Program-made: the position numbers and the translations under genes | Notes under the pieces: model-generated | What the model was told of the DNA's origin: nothing | Seen by the model: the letters and a program-made list of their open reading frames with translations, nothing else | Database searches by the model: none | Source of the DNA: Shewanella zhangzhouensis | GTDB lineage: Bacteria; Pseudomonadota; Gammaproteobacteria; Enterobacterales; Shewanellaceae | Assembly: GCF_019457615.1 (NCBI RefSeq) | Contig: NZ_CP080414.1 | Span: 556,501-620,500, forward strand | Direction of reading: 5' to 3' | DNA: 64,000 bases | Shown: positions 7,690-18,100 of the stretch, in pieces | Layout: each line of letters opens with the position of its first letter | How positions within the stretch are numbered: the stretch's first letter is position 1

Positions 7690-10321
7690 ACTTCTGCTGA
7701 TAGTACTGCTTTGCTGGCTGCCACAGGCTATGGCTGTGCCGGTTTGCTCCGATATTTTTACGGATCCGCCAACGGGTAATCACAATCCAGGACTGCTACC
7801 ACCCCCCAATCTCGAAACCAGTCGTGGCAATATTGAATGCAGCAAACACGGAAGGGCGTCGTCGTGCACCCTGAACAACCGCAATTTCAATGACAGTTTT
7901 ACGCCGGGGGATTACAACTATTCCAGCGGCAGCTTCAGCCACGGCAGCTATATCAACACCAATGGCCGCACTACCAGGCTTTACTTTGATAGTTTTGATT
8001 TGAACCAAGCCAGTCTCAACGCCAGTGGCCGCGCTGAAGACCTGATTATCTATGTTCGCGGCTCCTTCAGTATGGCAGGACAAAACTACATCAATGCCAT
8101 CCTGTATGTTGCGGGCTCAGTACATATCACTGGTAATGCGTCCCTCGATGGTGCGCTGGCCGCCGGGGGCTCTTTGGCTATCCAGGGCAACGGCGATGTG
8201 GATGTGGATCTCTCGGTTGTGGACAATGCTGATTTTGGCGGTATGTGCGATAAGCAAAAGGCCATCGAAATTGACCACTTTCTGCTGCAATACTCCCAAA
8301 GTCCCCTGACCTGTAAAGCCGAGACAGTCACAGTGCTGGCCTGTAAAAATGGCAGCTGCAGTGAGTTGGTCACAGACCCGGTCAGCGCCACCTTAACTGC
8401 AGCGAATGCCGTAACGGGCTGGGAAGGCGGCAACAATATCAGCCTGGTGAATGGCAGTGGCCAAAAGCGGCTTTGGCATACTGTGGTGGCGCCGCCGGTG
8501 ACTATCGGTGTGGGCAGCTCTTCACCGGTGGCAGTCAATCCGACTCTGTGCCAGCGGGGAAGCGGTACACCCAGCATGGCCGCCTGTACCTTTGCCTTTG
8601 CCGACAGTGGCTTTTTATTTGATGTGCCCGACAAGCTGGCGGGTAAGGCCGCAAGCATTACCCTGAGTGCAGTGCGTAAAGACGACCAGTCGCAGCGCTG
8701 TGTCCCCACGTTTCAAAACACCAGCAAGCAGCTGGCATTTTGGAGCGACTACCTCAGTCCAGATGCAGTAGCCTTGGTGGGCAGTCCGAAAATGACGGTA
8801 GAGAGTAGCCCTATAGGTACCAGCGTCCAGAATGCGACTTCCATCCCCCTGAACTTTAACAGTCAGGGTGAGGCCACCTTGAGTGTGAATTATCCGGACG
8901 CCGGCCAGCTTGCGCTCAATGCCAGGTATCTGGGTGGCGGCAGTGAAGGGAATTTGCAGCTGGATGGCAGCGACAGCTTCGTCAGCTTTCCTGTGGGAAT
9001 GTGTGTCAGAGCAAAAGACCCGCTGGCGAGCTGCCCGGCAGGGGATGCCACTTGCGCCGCCTATCGCAAAACCGGCGACAGCTTTGACTTGCTTATCTCG
9101 GCCCATGCCTGGAGCTCAGATACTGACAATGAATATTGCGATAACGCAACAACCCCCAATTTTGAGATACAGAACATTACCCTCGGCAGTACCCTGGTGG
9201 CGCCTGTGGGCGGCAGTGACGGGGTCGTCGGCACTGGCAGCTATTCCCATAAAGCTCAGGTGGACGCCAACCAAATCAGCCAAAGTATTAATGAGGTGGG
9301 GGTATTCCTTTTCAGCGCCCAGGCACCGAACACCTACCTTGGCAGCCAGTTTTATCGCATTCCGCAGGCACAGTCCGGCAATATTGGCCGCTTTGTGCCT
9401 GCGGGCTTTGCGCTGAAAGACGTCAGTCTGATCCCGGCCTGTGGCTTGCTTAACTCGCCAAGTTTCAGTTACATGGGGCAGCCGACCCCGCTGTCGATGC
9501 AGCTTGAGGCGCACAATCATCAGAATCAGGTCACGGTGAATTACCGGGATGATTTTGCCAAAGGCAAGGCGGTACTGGCGGCGGAAAATGACAACGATGG
9601 TACGGACTTGTCTGCCAGATTGAGCGCCTTGGCAGGGGCCTGGGCAGCGGGCGTTATGGCGTTTGACAGCACATCTACATTCATTTTTGCGCGCACCACG
9701 GCCCCCGGCATGGATGGCCCTTTTGAGCTTTTGGATATTGGCCTCTGGGTGAATGATATGGACGGAGACCTCTCCAGGCTTGCGCCATTGGATATGAAAC
9801 CAGACAGCGTCGGTGACTGCAGTGTGATGCCCGATGGCTGCAGCGCCCAGCGACTGGGCACTGTGCCCATGCGCCACGGCCGGGCGGTGCTGGATAACAC
9901 CTACGGCCCTGAGACCGATATATTGCGCATGCCAGCCTATGCTCAATACTGGAACGGCAGTGCCTGGACGCTGTCCACCGAGGACAGCTGCAGCATAGCC
10001 TCTGTACCTTTAAGTTTTCAGGTGGATAACCCTGCTCTGGGTTATTTGTATCAGCCGGGATTGCTGGCCGGGCAAAGTATTGACCGCAGCGCCACATCGG
10101 CAAGTTTCAGTCAGGGGCAATTGCCGCTCTTCTGGCAGGCTTTGGGCAGCCCCTTGTACCGCGGACAGGTGACGGCGCCACTGGATGTGCCGGATTGGCT
10201 GCATTGGTACTGGAATTGGAGCGGCAGCGAGCCGCAAACCCTCAGCGATCCCAGGGCAAGTGCCTATTTTGGTCGTTACCGTGGCGACGACCGCATTATT
10301 TTCTGGCGCGAGATCAATTGA
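7670..10321 (+). CDS. mshQ: MSHA biogenesis protein MshQ, large secreted/tip-like protein
   Basis: 883-residue protein beginning with a signal peptide (LRLLLIVLLCWLPQAMAVP, cleavage about residue 22). A mid-N-terminal polymer-forming-like stretch (about residues 90-190) resembles a beta-helix, with repeated short strands. The long C-terminal part matches the DUF6701/MshQ-type region. Many cysteines suggest a disulfide-rich exported protein. It is the last gene of the MSHA operon and overlaps mshP. In-frame GTGs at 7670 and 7676 are both possible starts. By analogy with PilY1-like tip proteins it may sit at the pilus tip, but that is inference. Confidence 0.85.
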   Translation: MPVPYLRLLLIVLLCWLPQAMAVPVCSDIFTDPPTGNHNPGLLPPPNLETSRGNIECSKHGRASSCTLNNRNFNDSFTPGDYNYSSGSFSHGSYINTNGRTTRLYFDSFDLNQASLNASGRAEDLIIYVRGSFSMAGQNYINAILYVAGSVHITGNASLDGALAAGGSLAIQGNGDVDVDLSVVDNADFGGMCDKQKAIEIDHFLLQYSQSPLTCKAETVTVLACKNGSCSELVTDPVSATLTAANAVTGWEGGNNISLVNGSGQKRLWHTVVAPPVTIGVGSSSPVAVNPTLCQRGSGTPSMAACTFAFADSGFLFDVPDKLAGKAASITLSAVRKDDQSQRCVPTFQNTSKQLAFWSDYLSPDAVALVGSPKMTVESSPIGTSVQNATSIPLNFNSQGEATLSVNYPDAGQLALNARYLGGGSEGNLQLDGSDSFVSFPVGMCVRAKDPLASCPAGDATCAAYRKTGDSFDLLISAHAWSSDTDNEYCDNATTPNFEIQNITLGSTLVAPVGGSDGVVGTGSYSHKAQVDANQISQSINEVGVFLFSAQAPNTYLGSQFYRIPQAQSGNIGRFVPAGFALKDVSLIPACGLLNSPSFSYMGQPTPLSMQLEAHNHQNQVTVNYRDDFAKGKAVLAAENDNDGTDLSARLSALAGAWAAGVMAFDSTSTFIFARTTAPGMDGPFELLDIGLWVNDMDGDLSRLAPLDMKPDSVGDCSVMPDGCSAQRLGTVPMRHGRAVLDNTYGPETDILRMPAYAQYWNGSAWTLSTEDSCSIASVPLSFQVDNPALGYLYQPGLLAGQSIDRSATSASFSQGQLPLFWQALGSPLYRGQVTAPLDVPDWLHWYWNWSGSEPQTLSDPRASAYFGRYRGDDRIIFWREIN

Positions 10322-10534
10322 CGACTACAGAGAATTTGACCCTCAAACACGGTGGAACTCTGTCAGGTTTGGTGTGAAAAACTGCCGCATTTTTCATCAC
10401 CTTACTTTCGGTTCAAAAAAAATCACTTCATTAGCGATTGTTAACCTCCCCAGTCTTGTGGAATCAGGGTGGCATTGATAAAGTTAGCTGATTTTTCTTT
10501 TCTCTGGCTCCTCTCAGAAAAACAGGCTGGTTAC

Positions 10535-11584
10535 ATGTTCAAAAAGCTGCGTGGCATTTTTTCCAATGATCTTTCGATCGACCTGGGTACCGCCAACACC
10601 CTTATCTATGTGCGTGAAGAAGGTATTGTCCTCAATGAACCTTCGGTGGTGGCAATTCGTAACGAACGCAACAGCTCAGGGCAAAAGTCCGTGGCTGCTG
10701 TGGGTACCGAAGCCAAGCTGATGCTCGGACGTACCCCTGGCAACATTCAGGCGATCCGCCCGATGAAAGACGGTGTAATCGCCGACTTTTACGTGACTGA
10801 GAAGATGCTGCAGCACTTCATTAAGCAAGTTCACAACAACAGTTTCTTTCGCCCAAGTCCCCGGGTGCTGGTGTGCGTACCAGTAGGAGCCACCCAGGTG
10901 GAGCGCCGGGCCATCCGTGAATCAGCCATGGGCGCCGGTGCCCGCGAAGTGTATCTGATTGAAGAGCCAATGGCGGCGGCCATCGGTGCCGGTTTGCCGG
11001 TATCTGAAGCAACAGGTTCCATGGTGGTGGATATCGGTGGTGGTACCACTGAAGTGGCCATCATCTCCCTGAACGGCGTGGTGTACTCTTCTTCCGTGCG
11101 TATCGGTGGTGATAAGTTTGACGATGCCATCATCAATTATGTGCGTCGTAACTACGGCAGCCTGATTGGTGAAGCCACCGCCGAGCGTATCAAGCACACC
11201 ATAGGTACTGCTTATCCTGGCGACGAAGTACTGGAAATCGAAGTGCGCGGCCGTAACCTGGCCGAAGGTGTGCCAAGAAGCTTCACCCTCAACAGCAACG
11301 AAATTCTCGAAGCCCTGCAAGAGCCACTGTCGGGTATCGTCAGTGCCGTGATGGTGGCACTGGAGCAGTCTCCACCGGAGCTGGCTTCCGATATCTCCGA
11401 GCGCGGCATGGTGCTCACCGGTGGTGGAGCGCTCTTGCGTGACCTCGACCGCCTGCTGATGCAGGAAACCGGTATCCCTGTGATGGTGGCCGAAGATCCG
11501 CTGACCTGCGTGGCCAGAGGCGGTGGTAAGGCCCTTGAAATGATCGACATGCACGGTGGCGATCTCTTCTCCGAAGAAAATTAA
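10535..11584 (+). CDS. mreB: Rod-shape-determining actin homologue MreB
   Basis: Bacterial actin that guides lateral cell-wall synthesis. The ATG at 10535 (MFKKLRGIFSNDLSIDLGTANT) gives 349 residues, matching the roughly 347-residue family standard; the longer open frame from 10469 is rejected. Actin-fold motifs are visible: phosphate 1 DLGTANTLIY at residues 16-25, phosphate 2 DIGGGTTEV near residue 165, and an adenosine motif TGGGALLRDLD near residue 290. An amphipathic N-terminal helix with FKKLRGIF is present. It is first in the mreBCD-maf-rng string and is preceded by a 213-nt gap that presumably holds its promoter. Confidence 0.98.
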   Translation: MFKKLRGIFSNDLSIDLGTANTLIYVREEGIVLNEPSVVAIRNERNSSGQKSVAAVGTEAKLMLGRTPGNIQAIRPMKDGVIADFYVTEKMLQHFIKQVHNNSFFRPSPRVLVCVPVGATQVERRAIRESAMGAGAREVYLIEEPMAAAIGAGLPVSEATGSMVVDIGGGTTEVAIISLNGVVYSSSVRIGGDKFDDAIINYVRRNYGSLIGEATAERIKHTIGTAYPGDEVLEIEVRGRNLAEGVPRSFTLNSNEILEALQEPLSGIVSAVMVALEQSPPELASDISERGMVLTGGGALLRDLDRLLMQETGIPVMVAEDPLTCVARGGGKALEMIDMHGGDLFSEEN

Positions 11585-11598
11585 CACCACAGGTGAAA

Positions 11599-11620
11599 GA
11601 GGCGGTAATGCTACCGCCTC
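11599..11620 (+). terminator. Hairpin between mreB and mreC (possible attenuator)
   Basis: A 9-bp perfect stem (11599-11607 with 11612-11620, loop ATGC) is followed by CTTTGTTTT and then directly by the mreC ATG. The position suggests partial termination, or 3'-end protection of mreB, giving more MreB than MreC/D. It also occupies the place where a ribosome site for mreC would be expected; none is visible there. Confidence 0.6.
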
Positions 11621-11629
11621 CTTTGTTTT

Positions 11630-12556
11630 ATGAAGCCTATTTTTGTTCGCGGCGTCTCTAACCAATTCCGACTGACACTGGCAATTATTTTGTCGGTGCT
11701 GCTTATCGTGGCCAACGATCGCCTCACGCCGGTGCGCCAGTCCATGGCGACCCTGCTCAGCCCACTGCAGTATCTGGCCAATGTTCCCGGCGACATGCTG
11801 GATGGCTTTGCCGAAATGCTCGCTACCCGCACCATGCTGGAACGTCAGAATGCCGAAATGTTGCGTCAGCAACTGATGATGAGCGAGCGACTGCAGCGTT
11901 TCGAACATCTGCGCCAGGAAAATGAGCGCCTGCGCACCTTGTTGGGCTCGCCCCTGCACATGGATGCCCGCAAGATGGTGGCTGAAGTGATGGAAGTGGC
12001 CAGCGATCCATTCCATCAGCAAATCGTTATTAACCGCGGTACCCAGAATGGGGTCTATGTGGGCCAGCCTGTGCTCGATGCCCAGGGCATTGTGGGACAG
12101 GTGGTTGAAGTGAGTGCCATTACGGCGCGGGTGCTGCTGATGTCAGACACCAGTCATGCCATCCCTGTGCGTATTACCCGCAACGATGTGCGCATGATAG
12201 TGAATGGCACAGGTGAGTTGGATGAAGTTGAATTAAGACACGTCGCCAAAAGCACCGACGTCAAAGTCGGCGATTTGCTGGTGACCTCGGGTCTTGGGCG
12301 TCGTTTTCCTGAAGGTTACCCGGTTGCGCGCGTTACCGTGGTAGAGCGTGACGATGCTCAATCCTATGCCAAGGTCATGGCACAGCCGCTGGCGGCGCTG
12401 GACCGTATTCGTTACTTGCTGCTGATTTGGCCCGATGCCGGAAGTAACCCTGTGAATACCGAAGCCGTTGAGGGCTCAGCTGACGCAGCTGATGCGCCCG
12501 CTCAGGATGAGCCTGCCACAGAGGCCGCACCAATTGCTACTGAGGAGGCCCAATGA
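11630..12556 (+). CDS. mreC: Cell-shape protein MreC
   Basis: Bitopic inner-membrane/periplasmic scaffold linking MreB to the wall synthases. It has one N-terminal transmembrane helix (about residues 13-30), a coiled coil (about 65-105, with LRQQLMMSERLQRFEHLRQENERL), the two beta-barrel MreC domains to about residue 270, and an acidic Ala/Glu-rich tail not seen in short MreCs. It has 308 residues. The stop overlaps the mreD start (ATGA). The initiation region lacks a clear Shine-Dalgarno sequence because of the upstream hairpin. Confidence 0.96.
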   Translation: MKPIFVRGVSNQFRLTLAIILSVLLIVANDRLTPVRQSMATLLSPLQYLANVPGDMLDGFAEMLATRTMLERQNAEMLRQQLMMSERLQRFEHLRQENERLRTLLGSPLHMDARKMVAEVMEVASDPFHQQIVINRGTQNGVYVGQPVLDAQGIVGQVVEVSAITARVLLMSDTSHAIPVRITRNDVRMIVNGTGELDEVELRHVAKSTDVKVGDLLVTSGLGRRFPEGYPVARVTVVERDDAQSYAKVMAQPLAALDRIRYLLLIWPDAGSNPVNTEAVEGSADAADAPAQDEPATEAAPIATEEAQ

Positions 12557-13041
12557 GTCTGCAGGCCCCCAATCGCCGCATCGTTGTATGGCTGACTCTG
12601 TTTGTCGGCTTATTGTTTCAAATTATGCCGTTGCCGGATCTGGTTGCCGCCTGGCGCCCGGACTGGCTGCTGCTGGTACTCATCTACTGGACCATGGCTT
12701 TGCCCCACAGATACAACATTCTGACCGCCTGGATTTTGGGTGTGGTACTGGATGTATTGCTGGGCGCGACCCTTGGCGTCAGGGCGCTGGCCTTTTCACT
12801 GGTGATTTACGTGGTGGCGCTGCATTTCCAGCGTATGCGTAACTTCACTATCTGGCAGCAATCTTTATTGGTTGCATCCCTGGTTGGGGTGTTTCATCTG
12901 GTGGTGTACTGGCTGCAGTACGTGCTGACCAAGGCCACTTACTCCCACGCCATCTTTTGGCCTGTGTTGTCCAGCCTCGTTATCTGGCCCTGGGTGTTCT
13001 GGTTCCTGCGTCGGGTGCGCCGCCGTTATAAAGTGAGATAA
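12553..13041 (+). CDS. mreD: Cell-shape membrane protein MreD
   Basis: 162-residue integral membrane protein with about five transmembrane segments and the MreD signature region (RPDWLLLVLIYWTMALPHRYN; GVVLDVLLGATLGVRAL). It works with MreB, MreC, RodA and PBP2 in the elongasome. It is coupled to mreC by a 4-nt ATGA overlap and followed 5 nt later by maf. Confidence 0.95.
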   Translation: MSLQAPNRRIVVWLTLFVGLLFQIMPLPDLVAAWRPDWLLLVLIYWTMALPHRYNILTAWILGVVLDVLLGATLGVRALAFSLVIYVVALHFQRMRNFTIWQQSLLVASLVGVFHLVVYWLQYVLTKATYSHAIFWPVLSSLVIWPWVFWFLRRVRRRYKVR

Positions 13042-13046
13042 ATTTC

Positions 13047-13631
13047 ATGACTCTGGTGCTGGCATCCCAGTCACCCCGTCGCCGAGAGCTACTGGCTCAG
13101 GCTGGTTTGGGTGTGGCGGGATTTTCCTTTGATCGCGTTAATCCCGATATCGATGAAACCCCGTTGGTTGGTGAGTCACCTGCGAACTATGTGGCTCGTC
13201 TTGCGGTCGAAAAAGCAAAGGCCGGGCTGGCACTTTGCGGGCACATCAATGCGCCCGTGGTGCTGGGTTCAGACACCATAGTGGTGCTCGATGGAGCGCT
13301 CCTTGGCAAACCCGGTGACAAAGAAGAAGCCGTTGCCATGCTGAGTGCGCTCTCTGGCCGCGAACATGAGGTCATGACTGCGGTGGCCCTCACTGACGGT
13401 GACCGTACGTTGTGCGACACTGTGACAACCAAGGTACGCTTTGCCGACCTGTCCCGGCAGGATATTCTTGCCTATGTGGACACAGGTGAGCCCATGGATA
13501 AAGCCGGTGCCTATGGTATTCAGGGGCTGGGTGGTGTCTTTGTTGAAGCCATCAATGGCAGTTACAGCGCCGTTGTTGGGCTACCTTTGGTGGAGAGTCG
13601 CCGTTTACTGGCTGCATTTTCACTGATTTAA
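13047..13631 (+). CDS. maf: Maf-family nucleotide pyrophosphatase (dTTP/UTP-type, YhdE-like)
   Basis: 194-residue house-cleaning enzyme that hydrolyses non-canonical or excess nucleoside triphosphates. The N-terminal Maf motif SQSPRRRELL binds phosphate. GSDTIVVLDG near residue 75 carries the catalytic Asp, and KAGAYGIQG near residue 150 is the other conserved block. The neighbours (mreD before, rng after) match the E. coli mreBCD-yhdE-rng order, supporting the YhdE-type assignment over the YceF type. Confidence 0.94.
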   Translation: MTLVLASQSPRRRELLAQAGLGVAGFSFDRVNPDIDETPLVGESPANYVARLAVEKAKAGLALCGHINAPVVLGSDTIVVLDGALLGKPGDKEEAVAMLSALSGREHEVMTAVALTDGDRTLCDTVTTKVRFADLSRQDILAYVDTGEPMDKAGAYGIQGLGGVFVEAINGSYSAVVGLPLVESRRLLAAFSLI

Positions 13632-13678
13632 GCTGCATCGGCCCCAATCGATTAACTGACTTTCCCTGAGGGGTAACC

Positions 13679-15187
13679 GTGAACACTGTGAGTAACTCCA
13701 GTCAGAAAAATCCGCGCAAGATTGGCTCTGAGCTTTTGATTAACGTCACCCCCAACGAGGCCAGAGTGGCGCTGGTGGAACACGGGGTATTGCAGGAAGT
13801 CCATATCGAGCGCCGGATGAAGCGCGGCCTCGTCGGCAATATCTACAAGGGCAAAATCAGCCGGGTTCTCCCGGGCATGCAAGCCGCCTTCGTTGACATC
13901 GGCCTGGATAAGGCCGCGTTTTTACATGCCTCCGACATCATGCCCCATACTGAATGTGTGGCCGATGTGGAGAAGGGCAACTTTGTGGTGCGCGACATTG
14001 CCGAGCTGGTGCGTCAGGGCCAGGACATCATGGTGCAGGTGGTAAAAGATCCCCTGGGCACCAAGGGCGCACGCCTGACCACCGACATCACACTGCCTTC
14101 CCGCTATCTGGTATTCATGCCCGGCTCTGCCCATGTGGGTGTGTCCCAGCGTATTGAATCTGAAGATGAAAGAACCCGCCTGAAAGAAGCCACACTGCCC
14201 TTTGTTGACGAGGATGGCGGCTTTATTATCCGCACCGCGGCCGAAGGTGCCGGCGCCGAAGAGTTGGCACAGGATGCCGCTTTCCTGCGACGGGTCTGGG
14301 CCAAGGTGACAGAGCGGCGCAAGCGCAAGGGCAGTTCACTGCTGTATCAGGATCTCGCCTTGCCGGTGCGCATTGTACGCGACTTTGTCGGCACGGATCT
14401 GGACCGTATTCAGGTGGACTCCCGCAGCACCTTCGAAGAGCTCAAACATTTCGCTCAGGAGTTTATGCCGGAGTTTGAAGAAAAAATTGAGCTCTACAGC
14501 GGCAGTGTACCCATCTTTGACCTCTACGATGTGGAAAACGAAATCCAGCGGGCCCTGGGGCGCAAGGTAGAACTCAAGTCGGGTGGGTACCTGATTATCG
14601 ACCAGACCGAGGCCATGACGACTGTGGATATCAACACGGGCGCCTTTGTTGGTCATCGAAACCTTGAAGAAACCATCTTCAACACCAACCTCGAGGCGAC
14701 CCAGGCCATTGCCCGCCAGCTGCGGCTGCGTAATCTCGGCGGCATTATCATCATTGACTTTATCGACATGCTCAGCGAAGACCACCGAGCGCGTGTGCTG
14801 TCGAGCCTGACATCGGCCCTCGCCCACGACAGGGTTAAGACCAATGTCAGCGGTTTCTCCGGCTTGGGGCTGGTGGAAATGACCCGCAAACGCACCCGGG
14901 AGAGTCTCGAACATGTGCTCTGCGGCGAGTGCCCGGCCTGTAAGGGCAGCGGTTATATGAAGACGGTGGAAACTGTTACCTACGAAGTTTTCCGTGAAAT
15001 CATACGTCTCGATAAGGCCTATGATGCCGATGAATTCTTGGTGTACTGCGCGCCTGCGGTGCACGCTTGCCTCAGCGGCGATGAGCATCACCATGTGGCC
15101 GAGTTGGAAGTCTATATTGGCAAGCGGATCCGGGTACAGATGGAGCCCCTGTATGCCCAGAATAAGTACGATGTGGTAATGGTCTAG
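13679..15187 (+). CDS. rng: Ribonuclease G
   Basis: Endoribonuclease of the RNase E/G family acting in 16S rRNA 5'-end maturation and mRNA decay. An S1-like domain (about residues 45-140) is followed by the RNase H-like and DNase I-like catalytic part. The Mg-binding region contains TTVDINTGAF and IIIDFIDM, and the Zn-link CxxC motif CGECPAC is near residue 420. It has 502 residues; the GTG start at 13679 follows GAGGGG and adds about 15 residues at the N-terminus relative to E. coli. Its stop TAG shares a base with the GTG start of yhdP. Confidence 0.97.
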   Translation: MNTVSNSSQKNPRKIGSELLINVTPNEARVALVEHGVLQEVHIERRMKRGLVGNIYKGKISRVLPGMQAAFVDIGLDKAAFLHASDIMPHTECVADVEKGNFVVRDIAELVRQGQDIMVQVVKDPLGTKGARLTTDITLPSRYLVFMPGSAHVGVSQRIESEDERTRLKEATLPFVDEDGGFIIRTAAEGAGAEELAQDAAFLRRVWAKVTERRKRKGSSLLYQDLALPVRIVRDFVGTDLDRIQVDSRSTFEELKHFAQEFMPEFEEKIELYSGSVPIFDLYDVENEIQRALGRKVELKSGGYLIIDQTEAMTTVDINTGAFVGHRNLEETIFNTNLEATQAIARQLRLRNLGGIIIIDFIDMLSEDHRARVLSSLTSALAHDRVKTNVSGFSGLGLVEMTRKRTRESLEHVLCGECPACKGSGYMKTVETVTYEVFREIIRLDKAYDADEFLVYCAPAVHACLSGDEHHHVAELEVYIGKRIRVQMEPLYAQNKYDVVMV

Positions 15188-18100
15188 TGGCAGCATTCTG
15201 GCGTCCGGCCGCTTTGGGCCGGATTTGTGGATTAACGCTGGCAACCTTACTGGTGCTGTTTGCACTGGGGGTCAGCCTCATCCGCAGCCTGCTGCCGCAA
15301 CTGGAACAAGCCCGCGACAAAGTGACTGATTACCTGTGGGAAAACTACCGCATTGAAGTCAAAGTCAGTCGTCTGGCGGCCGAGTGGCAAGCCTTCGGGC
15401 CATCACTGACGGTTGAAAACCTGATTTTGCCTCCCCAGGAAGGGCTCCCGCTTACCCTGATTATCAAACGCACCGACATCAAGCTAGATTTTTGGCAAAC
15501 GCTGATAAGCCGCGAACCCACGGTGGAGCACGTGGCCTTCGAAGGGGTACAGATTGCCCTGGACCTTGACGCCATGGGGGGCTCAGGCCCGCAAGAGCCT
15601 ATTCCTGCCAGTAACGACGCCGCTCGGGTAAAAGAGTCCACCCGGGTAATAGATTGGCTGTCGCCCCTGCTGCTGGAGCAGCTGCAGCAATTTGCCCTGA
15701 CCGACGCCACTGTGCAGCTCAAGAGCAAGCACCACGATTTCCGCCCAATCTACGTGGGTGACATGCGCTGGCTGAACCTGGATGGTCGCCACCGGGCGGA
15801 AGGCTATGTGTATCTGGATGACAGGGCATCGGTCTCCGAGCGTTTATCGCTGCAAATCGATTTGAAAGGCGATGGAAGTCAGCCGGAAAGCATTCATGGC
15901 CAGTTGTATCTGGCCGCACGGGCGCTGGATTTGGGTGAGTGGGCAGCCCGCCAACCCAATCCCTTCAACGAGACAGAGCCCTTACCCTTGGCCGGTGTGG
16001 TCAATTTTGAAGCCTGGGCCGATGTGGCCGACCTCAGTTTGATGTCGGCGCTGGTGCAGTTTTCACCTTCCTATGTGCAGTGGCCCGGCCTCGAAAATCA
16101 GCAGCGCTTTGCCGTCGATGGTGGCAGCTTGGTGTGGCAACGCCATGGCCGAGGCTGGTTATTTGGCAGTGACCAGCTGGCGCTCGTGAGCAATGATATG
16201 CCCTGGCCAGAGGCCAGCATGGCCGCCATGTACGATGGTGTTGAGCTTAAGGCCGAACTGGATGCGCTGGATTTAGGTTCCTTATCCCCTCTGGTCCCCC
16301 TTATTCCCGGGCTCACTATCGATGGCTTGAAAACCCTGCTTGCCATGCACCCTCAGGGGCAGTTACAGAACATGCGCCTGCACTATAAGGCGTTGCAAAG
16401 CACAGCTCAGCAGGATGCAACCCATCAACTGACGGTAAGCGCCGGGGTCAGTGGGCTGGGATGGCTGCAGGTGGGTCATATTCCCGGGCTTAAACAGCTC
16501 GATGCAAAATTGTTTTTCGATGGCGAATTACTGTGGGCTTCTTTACCTGCACAGACCCTCGAAGTCGACTTTGGCACCCAAGCCTTTAAAGCGCCGCTTG
16601 TCTTCCAAACCCCAGGGATGGAACTTGGTTTTGATGTGACCGAAAACGCACTGCTCGCCCCCTCGGTGCAGCTCGAAAATCCCGACCTGGCAGTGGATGC
16701 GGCCATGAAAATGGTGTTCAGCCAACCGACTCATCTGGCGCTCAGCGCAGGTGTTGAGGTGCGCGACGCTGCCCGTGCCGGCTACTATTTTCCCCGTGCT
16801 GCCATGGGCAACGAGTTGGCCGACTACCTGGAAGGGGCGATTATCGCAGGTCGTACACGAGATGCAGCCGTGGTATGGAATGGTGCGCTCAAGGATTTTC
16901 CCTATCGGGACAGCAGCGGTATTTTTCAGGCGGGCTTTGTGATGGACGAGGCCAGTTACGCCTTCCAGCCTGACTGGCCGGCGGTGACGGATTTGTCGTT
17001 GCGTGCCCTGTTTGAAAACCTGCGCATGGATATCTGGGTGGATGAAGGCAAGCTCAAGGCGGTTAATGCCGCCGGAGCCCATGTGTATATTCCCAAAATG
17101 AGCCACGAAACCGTATTGCACGTGGAGGCGGCGCTTGCCACCACAGGATCTGCAGCCACAGCAGTGCTGCAGTCTTCTCCTTTGAAACACTCAGTCGGCG
17201 CCGTATTGGACGTGGTGAAGGTGCAGGGCGCAGTCAAAGGGGATCTGGACCTCGTCATTCCCCTTTACCATGGCGGCAAGCCTGACATCCAGGGATTGGT
17301 GCTCTTTGATGATACCCCCGTATACCTTGATACCCCAGGCGTACAGCTCAACCGCCTCAAGGGCGAGCTCAGGTTTGCCAACGACAGGATTGAGGCCGGG
17401 GGGCTCAGTGCCCGACTCTTCGGTCAGCCCCTCAGTCTGGATGTGTTTGGTGCTGATGGTGCCAATGGCTATCGAGTGGATACCAAACTCAAGAGTGGCT
17501 GGGATCTGGCCTCCTTGCCGCCATCACTGGACAACCCCCTGAGTGATTTCTACGCCGGTGTGTTGGCGTGGCAGGGCACTCTGGCCCTCACACTGCCCAA
17601 GACCGGTGGTTTTGATATTAAGGCAGAGGCTGAGTCCAGTTTGCGCAACGCCGAGCTGAAACTGCCTCCTCCCTTTGCCAAAAGTGTGGGCGTACCCATG
17701 CCGCTTAAACTGGCGCTGCAGGGCAATGGCGATGGCCTGACACTGGATGTGTTTCTGGACAATAAGGGACATTTTGCCGGCCATATTCTGCCATCGAGCG
17801 GCACCATGGACAGTTTTCTGCTGACCCTGGCTGACAGCCTCGCCTCGCCACAAAGTGTCGGCGTGTCCGAAACAATCGGCGATTCCGAAAACTCAACGGC
17901 GCCTGAAAACCCAGGTGCTGCAGAAGGCGCGGGCGACAGCACCGTCACCGCAGCCGCCGGTCTGACTCAGGCGGAACCTGAGTCCACGTCGGCCGGGGAT
18001 GCAACACAGCACGCTGAGCCCGCTGCCACACAGTCAACCTCAGTAGCGGCTGTGACCTCCCTTGCACAGAGCGCTCGCTCTGCAACCGGAGGCCACCTCG

